Made by a program: the position numbers and the translations under genes. Below, in pieces: positions 23,409-32,915 of a DNA stretch of 64,000 nucleotides. Positions within the stretch are counted from its first letter, which is position 1. The number at the start of each line of letters is the position of its first letter. The notes under the pieces were generated by a model, which ran no database searches, had not been told where the DNA came from, and saw nothing but the letters and a program-made list of their open reading frames with translations. Source of the stretch: Toxorhynchites rutilus septentrionalis (taxonomy: Eukaryota; Arthropoda; Insecta; Diptera; Culicidae); the NCBI RefSeq assembly GCF_029784135.1, contig NC_073744.1, positions 70,420,593-70,484,592 of the forward strand, written 5' to 3'.

Positions 23409-23824
23409 TTACATGTCCCAAATATATGTATTCCTTAAAGCTATCGATCTTCGTGTGTGATTGTCCTTATACCCTTAGTTTTTCCTTTTTCTTTTCCTTT
23501 GTGAGAGATCGGATCCCTTCTTAAGAATAAGATGAAATGTAAATACATATTAGATATAAGATAGGTTTAAGAATTGAGTGTGATGAGTGTGATTGAGAGT
23601 GTGAGTGTGATCATTGTCAACATATCCTCATATCCCCTCCTTTTCCTGAAGAAAATATGTCATCCTTCTAAACTCGAGTCGACCGCGAGGATTCGGTTTC
23701 CTATATTATTAACATTAGAATTAAGGAAAATGGTATATATACTAGTAACAATACAGTAAGGAGTTCGGCTCCTTTAAACCTATGTAACTGAGCCTGTAAA
23801 AATAAACGATTTAAATAAAAAAAA
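23409..23824 (+). other. 3' UTR and A-rich tail of the I-type LINE
   Basis: Non-coding DNA between the ORF2 stop and the target duplication. It ends with AAATAAACGATTTAAATAAA and an A run just before the 12-bp duplicate. TGTGA-rich repeats occur near 23577-23615. Confidence 0.6.
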
Positions 23825-24439
23825 TATTTAGTAAAAAGTTCCAGGGACCCTGAAAAGGTTTAATGGCTTGCGTGGTTTTGTAGACTCATTGCGAGAAGCA
23901 ACGTGAAATATTCGCTAGTGTTCACAGCTCGAGGGAAAACATAAAACACAAAACGAGCAGACTAAGCGATCTTTGTTGCTTCGGGCACAGATAGATTCTG
24001 ATAATTTTCCTCAGAGGAGATGTAATGCTACGCTTACGGCAGCTTACTTGCTATGCAAGGATGGAGTTTACTTCGCAAATATTCTTTTTTTCGCAACCCC
24101 CTTCGTTGTTTCTATTCTAGCGGCTGCATAAGTTGTTCTTTATTGACAGGTCTGTTCGGGAAAGCACACAAATGCACAGAAATAATGTATGGAAAAATGG
24201 GAATGCTTCCAATTTCATCAATTTAAACCATATACAGACTATGTATATGTATATGTGATATTGTAATGTATAGCATGTAAAACAAATCTTAGAAAATTTC
24301 CGATTCGATTGGTATGCAATTCGTTAAAATCCGTTCACAGCAAAAATAGTTATTAACGTTAACTTTATTTCATAAAAACGTGACCTGTTTTCTGATCTGG
24401 CACCCTTAATGTAAGACGTAGTCCTACGTCAAAAATCTC

Positions 24440-25590
24440 CAGTTAAGACGTTGCAAAATTGAGTGTTCAGTTCAAGATTTTCTTTAAAAGAAAATTGAAA
24501 TCAGTTCAAAAATGTTAATAATGTAATGTTAAAATGTTAATAAAAATCATTCCCCTAGTATTTGGTATGGCCCCCCTTTGGCATTCAGCACTGTAGACGG
24601 AATTGCCTCCCAGATCTCCGTAACCGTCGTTCTGAGTTTCGCTTCGTTTCCTGGATTTCGATGGATGGGTGGTTTTTGATTTCCCACTATAGATACACAA
24701 TAGTGTTCAAGTTCGATTATTTCGAAGGTGTTTTGAGTTGATTGGGGCATTATAGAGCAGGCATTCCCGCACAACGAAGTCAGTTTGCTTCGGGTCATTG
24801 TTCTGTTGATAGTAGTAATCACGAGGGAGACCGAATTTCTGAACGGAAGACTACAGGTTACGTTTCAGGAAGATCAATTAAGCCATCTTGTCCATCGCCG
24901 GATCGGTAAACACCATGGTTCCAGTTCCAGAAACTGCCGATGTGCCATACATCAACTGACTACCGCCGCTGTGTTTTACTGTGGTAACCAAACACTGAAT
25001 CTGAAGCTCCAATCCTGGTTTCTTCCACGTCATTTGCCTTCCTTTCGATTCAAAGATATTGGTTTTCGGCTCATCCGTATAAAAGACCTTGTTCCAGAAC
25101 TCCTTAGATCTGTTTACATATGCTTTAGCAAGCTGTAGTCGTTGTTCGGTTTCGATTCCCGTTCTGGCCGGGGGATTTTTCGTCAAAGAAATTCCTTCCG
25201 GTTTGCGCTGTGGTCACGCGTATTCCAGAACTTGCCATTCCAGAATACATTCAAGCCGTTTTATCCGGCATAGAAATCTCAACTGAGTACTACTAATAAA
25301 AATGACGCACGTAATACCTACGTTGAGAAGGCCAAAGTTCCAGTGGGAACGTTAGTGCCATCCAAGAAGAAGAAGAAGAGATGTAATACTTTTCACGGCC
25401 AACACGACCTCTCCGATTATTGCTATATGCTGCTCTCCGGACAGTGTCTTCGCTGACAGGTCTCCCAATGATGCCGGCTACTTTGGTAGTCAATTTAGGA
25501 ATGATTGTTATAGGGTTCTTTCGCAATGTTCGAATAATTATCCGTTCATTACTTAACAAATAATTCAGGGAATTGCATGTAAGTGATCAA
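24440..25590 (-). pseudogene. Tc1-type transposase remnant
   Basis: The minus strand encodes an N-terminal helix-turn-helix region (25559-25400: IIRTLRKNPITIIPKLTTKV, GRPVSEDTVRRA). After an inserted SINE, the catalytic core follows (25150-24880: LQLAKAYVNRSKEFWNKVFY, TDEPKTNIFESKGR, TVKHSGGSQLMYG, FTDPAMDKM). The C-terminal part is frameshifted (24822-24547). TDEP holds the first catalytic Asp. The left end has a Tc1-like terminal sequence (CAGTTAAGACGTTGCAAAAT). The right boundary is approximate. Confidence 0.75.
25152..25382 (+). mobile_element. tRNA-derived SINE (Feilai-like) inside the Tc1 remnant
   Basis: It starts with GGTTTCGATTCCCGTTCTGG, a pol III B-box-like sequence, and continues through GTGGTCACGCGTATTCCAGA. 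It ends in a GAAGAAGAAGAAG tail. It matches the inverted copy at 51070-51325 along most of its length. The A-box half is missing. It separates the two halves of the Tc1 transposase. Confidence 0.75.
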
Positions 25591-26123
25591 AATAACTTAT
25601 TGCTCAGAAATCGTATGGATTTTCGAATTAATGCGGGGTTTTCTCTACGTGAAGTTTGAAAACTCGCGTAAAAACCCACTGCGAAAAACCTTAGTGTACA
25701 GTTTTTTTTCTTCATATTTCTGAAGATTATTTCTGAAGAATATACTCTAGAAAGGATTTTTCAAAAATCCCATTATTTACCGATTCATTGTCATTTTAGT
25801 GATGTGGTATCTAATCTAGTACGTCAATAACAATTAAGTATAAAGGCGTTTTTCTCGAAACAAGTTTTTTAAAACTGGCGTTCACGATAACTCAAGAGAA
25901 AACCTTGTGTACAGCTTTTTTTTTCAACCGGCCGCCATTTTGTCAAAAAACATGTTTTTGATTTGTCCGAGGTTCATACGATAGCCGCATCTTTACTGAT
26001 TCAGAATCTGTTCGATTTTTTGTTCCAAATAACCAGAAGGGCTGGGATCGTGTACGGCGCAACTTTTTTTCGAATTCCTTAACTTCATCTGCTTGTAACT
26101 ATTTTAATAATGATTTTTTTTTT
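25591..26123. other. no gene; degenerate repeat-like DNA
   Basis: Two related stretches (about 25660-25720 and 25850-25930) contain AAAACC-TTGTGTACAG followed by T-rich runs, suggesting an old duplicated MITE. No coding region is seen. Confidence 0.35.
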
Positions 26124-26369
26124 GACGTAGGACTACGTCTTTCATTTATATACCGGGGTGTAAAACCAAAGTTTCGAGAACGAAAGCGTTACGCTGGAGA
26201 CCGAGATTTTGAGCGTTAATAGCTCTTAAACAACTGAACGAAATGGTATGATAAACACTTCATTTGAAAGATAAAATGTCTACGCGTCATATACTTGTTA
26301 CTTTTTCATCCAAAAACTTGTTTCAATAGTCTTAAAATTGCTTTCAAAACAGGCTATTGAAATCAAAAA

Positions 26370-26610
26370 TCGGTATATAAGCGAGCGGCGCTCGTAAACC
26401 CACTCAGTTATGATTGAACAGCGATTGGAGCATGTTGTCGCTGTTGTTGTGAAGCTAATTTCGTTTATCATGAATGCGCTGATGAACGGTGTCACCAAGA
26501 GCCTGTTTGTGCACCTAAGGCCAAAAGGGAATCCATCAGGAGGAGAGTGATGCCACGGTTCCGCTTGAAACATCGGAGCAGCCGCCACACACACACACAC
26601 ACACATACAC
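26370..26610 (+). promoter_or_regulatory. TATA-bearing histone-type promoter module of D2
   Basis: CGGTATATAAGCGAGCGGCG starts at 26371, followed by CCACTCAGTTATGATTGAAC and GAACGGTGTCACCAAGAGCC. The same block recurs at 4291 (D1), 28990 (D5, decayed), 29541 (D3) and, reversed, at 45715 (D4). In D1 it precedes the H1-like tail, which suggests it derives from a linker-histone gene promoter. Downstream is CCTAAGGCCAAAAGGGAATC (Pro-Lys-Ala-Lys-Arg-Glu), then a CA repeat. Confidence 0.45.
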
Positions 26611-27523
26611 GCGCGGAATTCTCGTTGCTATCATCGTTGCTGAAAAATAATCTGCCAGTTCCCCTGGGAATTGAAAAATACATTCATGCGAAATAGTTTA
26701 TTTTAATGTTTTCTATCCATATAACACTGCAACCAAATACATTTGGTTTTGTTATTTTTCAATCAATCGCAATTAACAGGAAAGCTTCTGAATATTTTTT
26801 TCCCCATCAGAGGAAATTTTCGTATCCAATATTGGATGCATAACATGAAAAACGGAAAATGTTTCACATCGCGAAAATCAAGTCATTTTCGAGCGATTAT
26901 TTGCTTTCTACTCATATAATGCTTCGACCAAATACATTTCGTTTTGGATTTTTTCAATCAAGTGCGATCAACGTAAGACCACGTCTTTCGGCAATTTATT
27001 AGAGGTGCAATGAATCTTTAGGAATTCCCGCTCTACGCGCACTGGCAAACAATGTTTACTCAACAATTTCTCAAACTAGAAATGGGTGTTGTGAGAGAGG
27101 ATTAGCGAACGCGAAAACGACAAACGGGAGAAAGATACGTTTGGAGGTTGAAGGAAATTGGCAGAAAACTTCTTCATTCTATCATTCAAATAATGTGATT
27201 AATACCACATCGTTTTGCCAGAAAGAGATTATTAATGCTCAAAGGAGGAATCGAGTCCTCCGAGGAAATTACCCAGCGCAAATTAGAGTCGACTATCGAT
27301 TGCGGCATTCGTACACAAATAATTTTTTAATGCAGTTTCACCAAAGTGATTTTTTCGGATATATTCACTACATCATGTCATGTATTTCATATTTTTCATA
27401 AGGAAATCCATATCCATGGCACCTATCGGTAACGAATTATTATCGAAACCACGATTTTCGCTAAATGCTCCTTTCAGTTCGGCCTGTAAAAAACTTTTCT
27501 GTACTCTAATCCATCAAATTTGG

Positions 27524-27539
27524 AGCCCTGAAAAGGGCT
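27524..27539 (-). terminator. histone mRNA 3' stem-loop
   Basis: The minus strand reads AGCCCTTTTCAGGGCT: a 6-bp stem and 4-base loop with purines and pyrimidines as in the metazoan replication-dependent histone consensus. It would direct non-polyadenylated 3' end processing by SLBP and U7 snRNP. It lies shortly after the H3 stop. Confidence 0.85.
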
Positions 27540-27550
27540 GTTGATTATAT

Positions 27551-27888
27551 GCTAAGCTAATATAGCACGCTCTCCTCGGATACGATGGGCCAGCTGGATG
27601 TCCTTAGGCATGATGTGACGCGTTTTGCATGGATAGCACACAAATTGGTATCTTCGAATAAGCCTCCTGCAGCGTCATAACCGCGGAACTTTGGAAGCGC
27701 AAGTCGGTTTTGAAGTCCTGAGCAATTCCACGAACCAAATGCTGCAAAAGTAGCTTGCGGATCAGCAATTCGGTCGATATCTGATAGCGACGAATTTCAT
27801 GCGAAGTTCACGGTCGATAGCGATGTGGCTTCTCCACCTATCCTGCTACTGGTGCGCTTATCCGAGCTGACTTCGTGTGCCTTACCAC
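27551..27888 (-). pseudogene. histone H3 pseudogene, left arm of palindrome
   Basis: This is a replication-dependent histone H3 gene copy. H3 is a nucleosome core protein. The minus strand encodes KKPHRYR, then [19 protein letters not shown] and [16 protein letters not shown]. The start codon position reads GTG, not ATG. About 19 residues of the N-terminal tail are missing, as are two residues after RPGT, two residues before the AY of LQEA-AY, and about 13 bases around the LVGLF segment, which shifts the frame. The histone 3' stem-loop follows at 27524-27539. It is not functional as a protein gene. Confidence 0.85.
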
Positions 27889-28199
27889 CGAATGACTAAC
27901 GAGCTGTCTGCGAAAGACTAACGAGCTCGAGTCCTCACGGTGCGAGAGTAGAGTAAGAAATGAACGAAAGCAAAGGAAGCGTCATTTTATAAACCATAAA
28001 AGTATAGAATCTAAATCCCACCCTTATTATATTCGTGAGTATACAGTAAGCTTATATAATAAAGAGGGTGGGGTTTACATTCGATTCTTTTATGTTTTAT
28101 AAAATGACACTTCCCTTGCTTTCGTTCATTTCTTACTCTACTCTCGCACCGTGAGGACTCGTTTCATTGGGACCAAGCAGATAGATAGTTAGTCTTTCA

Positions 28200-28524
28200 G
28201 TGGTAAGGCACACGAAAGCAGCTCGGATAAGCGCACCAGCCGCAGGAAGCGTGAAGAAGCCACATCGCTATCGACCGGGAACTTCGCATGAAATTCGTCG
28301 CTATCAGAAGTCGACCGAATTGCTGATCCGCAAGCTACCTTTGCAGCATTTGGTTCGTGGAATTGCTCAGGACTTCAAAACCGACTTGCGCTTCCAAAGT
28401 TCCGCGGTTATGACGCTGCAGGAGGCTTATTAGAAGATACCAATTTGTGTGAACGCGTCACATCATGCCCAAGGACATCCAGCTGGCCCATCGTATCCGA
28501 GGAGAGCGTGCTATATTAGCTTAG
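28200..28524 (+). pseudogene. histone H3 pseudogene, right arm of palindrome
   Basis: From GTG at 28200 it reads [58 protein letters not shown] and LQEAY, then a stop at about 28431. After the break it continues [16 protein letters not shown]. It shares the tail deletion, the missing two residues after RPGT, the missing pair before AY and the 13-base deletion with the left-arm copy. It has one more deletion where the CAIHAK codons should be. The histone fold helices are otherwise strongly conserved. Confidence 0.88.
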
Positions 28525-28536
28525 CATATAATCAAC

Positions 28537-28552
28537 AGCCCTTTTCAGGGCT
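28537..28552 (+). terminator. histone mRNA 3' stem-loop
   Basis: AGCCCTTTTCAGGGCT, a 6-bp stem with 4-base loop, flanked by CAAC upstream and CCAAATTT downstream. It lies 12 bases after the last H3-like stop. Confidence 0.87.
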
Positions 28553-28849
28553 CCAAATTTGATGGATTAGAGTTCAGAAAAGTTTTTTACAGGCCGAACT
28601 GAAAGGAGCATTTACCGAAAATCGTGGTGTCGATGATAATTCGATACCGATAGGTGCCATGGATATGGATTTCATAATGAAAAATATGAAATATATGACA
28701 TGATGTAGTGAATATATCCCCATATCGAAGAAATCACTTTGATGAAACTGTTTACCGTTTGTCGTTTTTAATTGTTGGGAAAGGGCATTATTTCTGCTGA
28801 CTAAATTCCAAGAAAAAATCAATTCCTTCTTTAAGCGTGATTAATTCTG

Positions 28850-29080
28850 CTTCGGATCAACGGAACAGTATGATAATCATTTCATACAAAAGATAAAATG
28901 TCCAAGAGTTATATGATTGCTATTTATTGAGTCGAAAAATTGTTTCAATAACTTAATGATAGCTTCGAAAACAGGTTATTGAAATCATTCGTATCCGTAT
29001 GTAGCGCGCCCACTTGGAAACCCATTAATCTTATTGGAATGTGAGATGGGGAAGCTCATACTTACGTCTATACATTATGC
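28850..29080 (+). repeat. partial D-family promoter module (D5)
   Basis: It matches D2 and D3 around ATGATAATCATTTCATACAA, AAAGATAAAATGTC and GGTTATTGAAATCATTCGTA. The TATA is decayed. The terminal palindrome is absent, so this is an internal fragment between the H3 palindrome and copy D3. Confidence 0.5.
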
Positions 29081-29231
29081 TGCACACTACAGACTTTTTT
29101 TCTCCGTACTGATTAAGAAGCCGACCGAACTATCGGTCGACAAGTCAGTCTGCAGTCGGCGGGGGCTCTTAATTTCGTTTTTGCAGGCCGAACCGATAAA
29201 ATTTCAGTCGAGTTAACTCTTTTTTACAGTA

Positions 29232-31497
29232 ATGCTTTTGAATCCGGACACTTTGCATTACATTCAATATCATACCACAGCCATAGCATTTTTGACGTAG
29301 GACTACGTCTTTCATTTCTATACCGGGGTGTAAAATCAAAATTTCGAAAACGAAAGCGTTACGCCGGAGACCGAGATTTTGAGCGTTAATAGCTCCTAAA
29401 CAGCTGAACGAAATGATATGATAAACAATTCATTCGAAAGATAAAATGTCTACGCGTTATATACTTGTTACTTTTTGATCCAAAAACTTGTTTCAATAGC
29501 CTTAAAATTGCTTTCAAAACAGGCTATTGAGATCACCAATCGGTATATATGCGAGCGCCGCTCGGAAATCCACTCAGTTCTAATTGAACAGCGATTGGAG
29601 CATGTTGTCGCTGTTGTGGTGAAGCTTTCCGTTTATCATGAAAGCGCGGATGAACGGTGCCACCAAGAGCCTGTTTGTGCACCTTAGGCCAGAAGGGAAT
29701 CCATCAAGAGGAGAGTGATGCCACAAACGGTTCCCCGGAAAGAGTTCGGAGCAGCCGCCACACACACACATACACGCGCGGAACACTTCGTTTGGATGCC
29801 ATTCAGCATCGCGAAAATTCCGGAAAGATTCAATCGTTGCTGAAAAATAATCTGCCAGTTCCTCTGGGAACTGAATAATACATTCATGCGAAAGAGTTCA
29901 TTTTAATGTTTTCTATCCATGTAACACTGCGACCAAATATTTTTCAATTAAGTGCTATTAACAGGTGGTTATCGAGTTAGCATTAACCACTGGTGGGCTT
30001 CGAGTATCGGAGAGAATCTGGGAAGATGTTATTGTTGCTGAAAAATAATCTGCCAGTTCCCCTGGGAATTGAAAAATACATTCATGCTAAAGAGTTTATT
30101 TTAATGTTTTCTAACATATAACGCTGCGACCAAATACATTTGGTTTTGTGATTTTTCAATCAAGTGCAATTAGCAGGAAAGCTTCTGAAGATTTTTCTTC
30201 CCTATCAGTAGGATATGTTCGTTTCCAATATTGGATGCGCGCGCAACGGAAAATGTTTCGCATCGCGAAAAACATAATTCTCAATCGATTATTGCTCAGT
30301 CGCTGAAAGTTTCAAACTCAGAGAGTTCATTCGCCTCTGGTTTGCCTTCCAAATTGCCATCGTAAACCACACCTTCTTTCTATTCAATCACGGACAAAAA
30401 GTATACTTAAGCGATATTCTGGGGGTGAAACGCAATCTGTTAGAGGCGAATGAACTGAAAAATTTAAAGCCTCCTTAATTCAACATCATCATCATGAAAC
30501 GCAATCATTTTTCGTGAGGACATCGACAAGACAACATCGTTATTGAACGTGCTGGATGAGCTGGACGGCGAGGGATCAAGAGATTTATTACCTGACATGA
30601 AACGCATTCAGTTAGTTTGGAACTGTGAGGGAGCGCAGAAAAACCGATCCATCAGAAGAAGAGAAGACGACCGAGAGAGTATCAGCACCGAAAAACGATT
30701 CTGTTTGAGACATCAAAGCAGCCGACACACACACACATATATACGTGCGGAACTTCTTTCGTTTAAATGCCATCCAGCATCGAGAAGATTCCGGAAGAAT
30801 ATTATCGTTGCTGAAAAATATTCTGCCAGTTCCCCTGCGAATTGATAAATTCATGCGAAAGAGTTTATTTTAATGTTTTCTAATGATAAGAAAAGAATTA
30901 AAATGATTTATTTTAATGTTTTCTAGTGATGGACTTCGAGAAGAACCCGGAAAGATATCGCTGCTGCAAAATAATCTGCCAGTTCCCCTTGGCATTGAAA
31001 ATAACATGCAAACGAAAGAGTTTATTTTAATGTTTTCTAACCATATAACACTGCGACCAAATACATTTCGTTCTGTGATTTTTCAATCAAGGGCAATTAG
31101 CAGGAAAGATCTGAAGATTATTCTTCCTCATCAGTAGGATATTTTCGTATCCAATATTGGATGCATAAAACTTTGTACCTCTAACGTAACGCTCTCGTTT
31201 TCGAAGTCCCCCGAATATTCATTTATTCTTCATTCAGAATGGATTCAGATTGAACTTCAAACAAATGATCACTGAATCAACGATAGTCCTACGTCACCAT
31301 TGCGGTTATACCATAGATAGAACCAACTTCCTGTTTTTTCATGTTGAATTTATGCGATTAATAGTTGCTAATATAGTTACTGATAGTTTCTTGATAGTTA
31401 CTTATCAATCGCATTAATTCAACATGCAGGAAATGTTGTGGCTGCGGTATGGTATTAAATGTAACGCAAAGTGTCCGGATTCAAATACATTACTGTA
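29232..31497. repeat. inverted-repeat pair bracketing copy D3
   Basis: Bases 29230-29287 (CAGTAATGCTTTTGAATCCG, GACACTTTGCATTACATTC) and the reverse complement of 31432-31497 (CAGTAATGTATTTGAATCCG, GACACTTTGCGTTACATTT) agree over about 55-60 bases. They lie just outside both ends of D3. This could be a host element of which D3 is an insertion, or a larger inverted duplication. Confidence 0.6.
29294..31295 (+). mobile_element. D-family element copy D3
   Basis: The left end is GACGTAGGACTACGTC (29294-29309) plus TTTCATTTCTATACCGGGGT. The right end ends ATAGTCCTACGTC at 31295. Both ends carry TTCGAAAACGARAGCGTTAC further inside, giving imperfect terminal repeats of about 90 bases. It contains the TATA promoter module (29541), a CA repeat and four S modules (one partial). 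No intact coding region and no transposase. Confidence 0.6.
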
Positions 31498-31685
31498 TAC
31501 TTACTTCGATGTTATTCGTTTCTCTCTCAGTGTAAGCAACGAATATAATAAGGGTGGGGTTTAGATTCTATACTTTTATGGTTTATAATATGACGCTTCC
31601 TTTGCTTTCGTTCATTTCTTACTCTACTCTCGCACCGTGACGACTCGTTTGTTTGGGACCAAGCAGATAGATAGTTAGTCTTTCA

Positions 31686-32022
31686 GTGGTAAGGCACACG
31701 AAAGCAGCTCGGATAAGCGCACCAGCCGCAGGATAGGTGAAGAAGCCACATCGCTATCGACCGGGAACTTTGCGTGAAATTCATCGCTATCGGAAGTCGA
31801 CCGAATTGCTGATCCGCAAGCTACCTTTGCAGCTTTTGGATCGTGGAATTGCTCAGGACTTCCAAACCGACTTGCGCTTCCAAAGTTCCGCGGTTATGAC
31901 GCTGCAGGAGGCTTATTCGAAGATACAAATTTGTGTGCTATCCACGCAAAACGCGTCACATCATGCCCAAGGACATTCAGCTGGCCCATCGAATCCAAGG
32001 AGAGGGTGCTATATTAGCTTAG
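31686..32022 (+). pseudogene. histone H3 pseudogene, third copy
   Basis: GTG at the start position, then a frame with [14 protein letters not shown]-like [31 protein letters not shown] and LQEAYSK before the frame breaks. The sequence resumes out of frame as [11 protein letters not shown]. It has the same loss of the N-terminal tail, the same missing pairs and the same 13-base deletion as the two palindromic copies, so they share one damaged ancestor. It lacks the extra deletion of the right-arm copy. Its upstream 130 bases match the palindrome's promoter region. Confidence 0.87.
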
Positions 32023-32034
32023 CATATAATCATC

Positions 32035-32050
32035 GGCCCTTTTCAGGGCT
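32035..32050 (+). terminator. histone mRNA 3' stem-loop
   Basis: GGCCCTTTTCAGGGCT, 13 bases after the H3-like stop. It has one pair altered (G opposite T) relative to the other two copies and is otherwise consensus. Confidence 0.85.
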
Positions 32051-32585
32051 CCAAATTTGATGGATTAGAGTTTAGAAAAGTTTTTTGCAGGCCAAACTGA
32101 AACGAGAATTTTCGTTTGGATGCCATACAGCATCGAGAAAATTCCGGAAAGATCTAATCGTTGCTGAAAAATAATCTGCCAGTTCCCTGGGAATTGAAGA
32201 ATACATTCATGCGAAAGAGTTTATTTTAATGTTTTCTAATTATATGGCGAACACAGCGACCAAATACATTTGATTTCGTAATTTTTCAATCAAGTGTAAT
32301 TAGCTGGAAAGCTTCTGAAGATTATTCTTTCCCATCAGTAGGATATTTTCGTATCCAATATTGGATGCATAACATGAAAAACGGAAAATGTTTCGTATCG
32401 CGAAAATTATATAATTTTCAATCGATTATTGCTCAGTCGCCGAAATTTTCATACTCAGAGAGTTCATTCTCCTCTAGTTTGCCTTCCAAATTGCCATCGT
32501 AAACCACACCTTCTCTCGATTCAATCACGCACGAAAAGCATACTGAAATGATATTCTGGTGGTGAAACCGATTCATTTTTCGTGA

Positions 32586-32745
32586 GGCGTCGTGCACAAA
32601 TTACGTAACGCGATAAGGGGGGAGGGGGTAGATGTTGCGTTACTTTCTGTTTATTAGAGATAGGAAATTGCGTTACGAAAGGGGGGGGGAGGAGAGGTGG
32701 TTCAAAATTCGGATTTTTAGCGTTACGTAATTTGTGCACGACGCC
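32586..32745. mobile_element. 160-bp MITE with 26-bp TIRs and 3-bp target duplication
   Basis: The left end GGCGTCGTGCACAAATTACG (plus TAACGC) is inverted exactly at the right end. The duplicated TGA lies at 32583-32585 and 32746-32748. The paralogous segment at about 30510 (CGTGAGGACATCG) lacks the element and shows the empty site, which confirms the boundaries. A 3-bp duplication suggests PIF/Harbinger-like mobilisation. The interior is G-rich near 32680. Confidence 0.9.
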
Positions 32746-32875
32746 TGAGGACATCGCCAAGACAACATCGTTACTGAACGAGCTGAACGGCGAGGGATCG
32801 AGGGATTCATTACCTGGCCTGACCTGACCTGAAATGCAATCAGGTTGTTTTAACTGTGAGGGAGCGCAGAAAAGC

Positions 32876-32915
32876 CGATGCTGATACTCTCGTGACCAAG
32901 AGAGTATCAGCATCG
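32876..32915. repeat. perfect hairpin, 16-bp arms, 8-nt loop
   Basis: CGATGCTGATACTCTC (32876-32891), loop GTGACCAA, then GAGAGTATCAGCATCG (32900-32915). The paralogous segment at 30645-30705 has the right-hand sequence (GAGAGAGTATCAGCACCG) but unrelated sequence in place of the left arm. Confidence 0.88.

Larger units (their letters stand above)
15501..23824 (+). mobile_element. I-type (RNase H-bearing) non-LTR retrotransposon, near full length
   Basis: It is bounded by a 12-bp target duplication TATTTAGTAAAA at 15489-15500 and 23825-23836 and ends in an A-rich tail. The order is 5' UTR, ORF1 (zinc-knuckle protein) and ORF2 (endonuclease, reverse transcriptase, RNase H). Excluding the 2-kb element inserted in ORF1, its length is about 6.3 kb. 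RNase H after the RT places it in the I/LOA/R1 group. I favour the I clade, but a tree would be needed. Frameshifts and stops in both ORFs make it inactive. Confidence 0.85.
15370..24430 (+). mobile_element. B-family element copy B1, split by the I-type LINE
   Basis: The left part (15370-15500) begins with a hairpin-forming GGTTGTATCCGAGACACGACC, then the palindrome at 15398-15413. The right part (23837-24430) ends in a perfect palindrome GACGTAGTCCTACGTC (24415-24430). Copy B4 at 46250-46920 shows similar sequence running across the split point. The two parts are separated by a LINE with a 12-bp target duplication. No transposase is encoded. Confidence 0.65.
27333..28750. repeat. 1.4-kb near-perfect palindrome with divergent H3 pseudogenes
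   Basis: The left arm (27333 to about 28032) is the inverted copy of the right arm (about 28054 to 28750), with roughly 20 bases at the centre (TCGTGAGTATACAGTAAGCT). The arms start CAGTTTCACCAAAGTGATTT and end in its inverse. Each arm holds, from the centre outward, a TATA-like promoter region, an H3 pseudogene and a histone stem-loop. Differences between arms are scattered, and the right arm has an extra deletion inside H3. Confidence 0.85.

Noticed and set aside
26580..26606. CA microsatellites as independent features
   Set aside because: The CA runs at 26583, 29758, 30722 and 32941 are part of the shared histone-repeat module, not separate loci.
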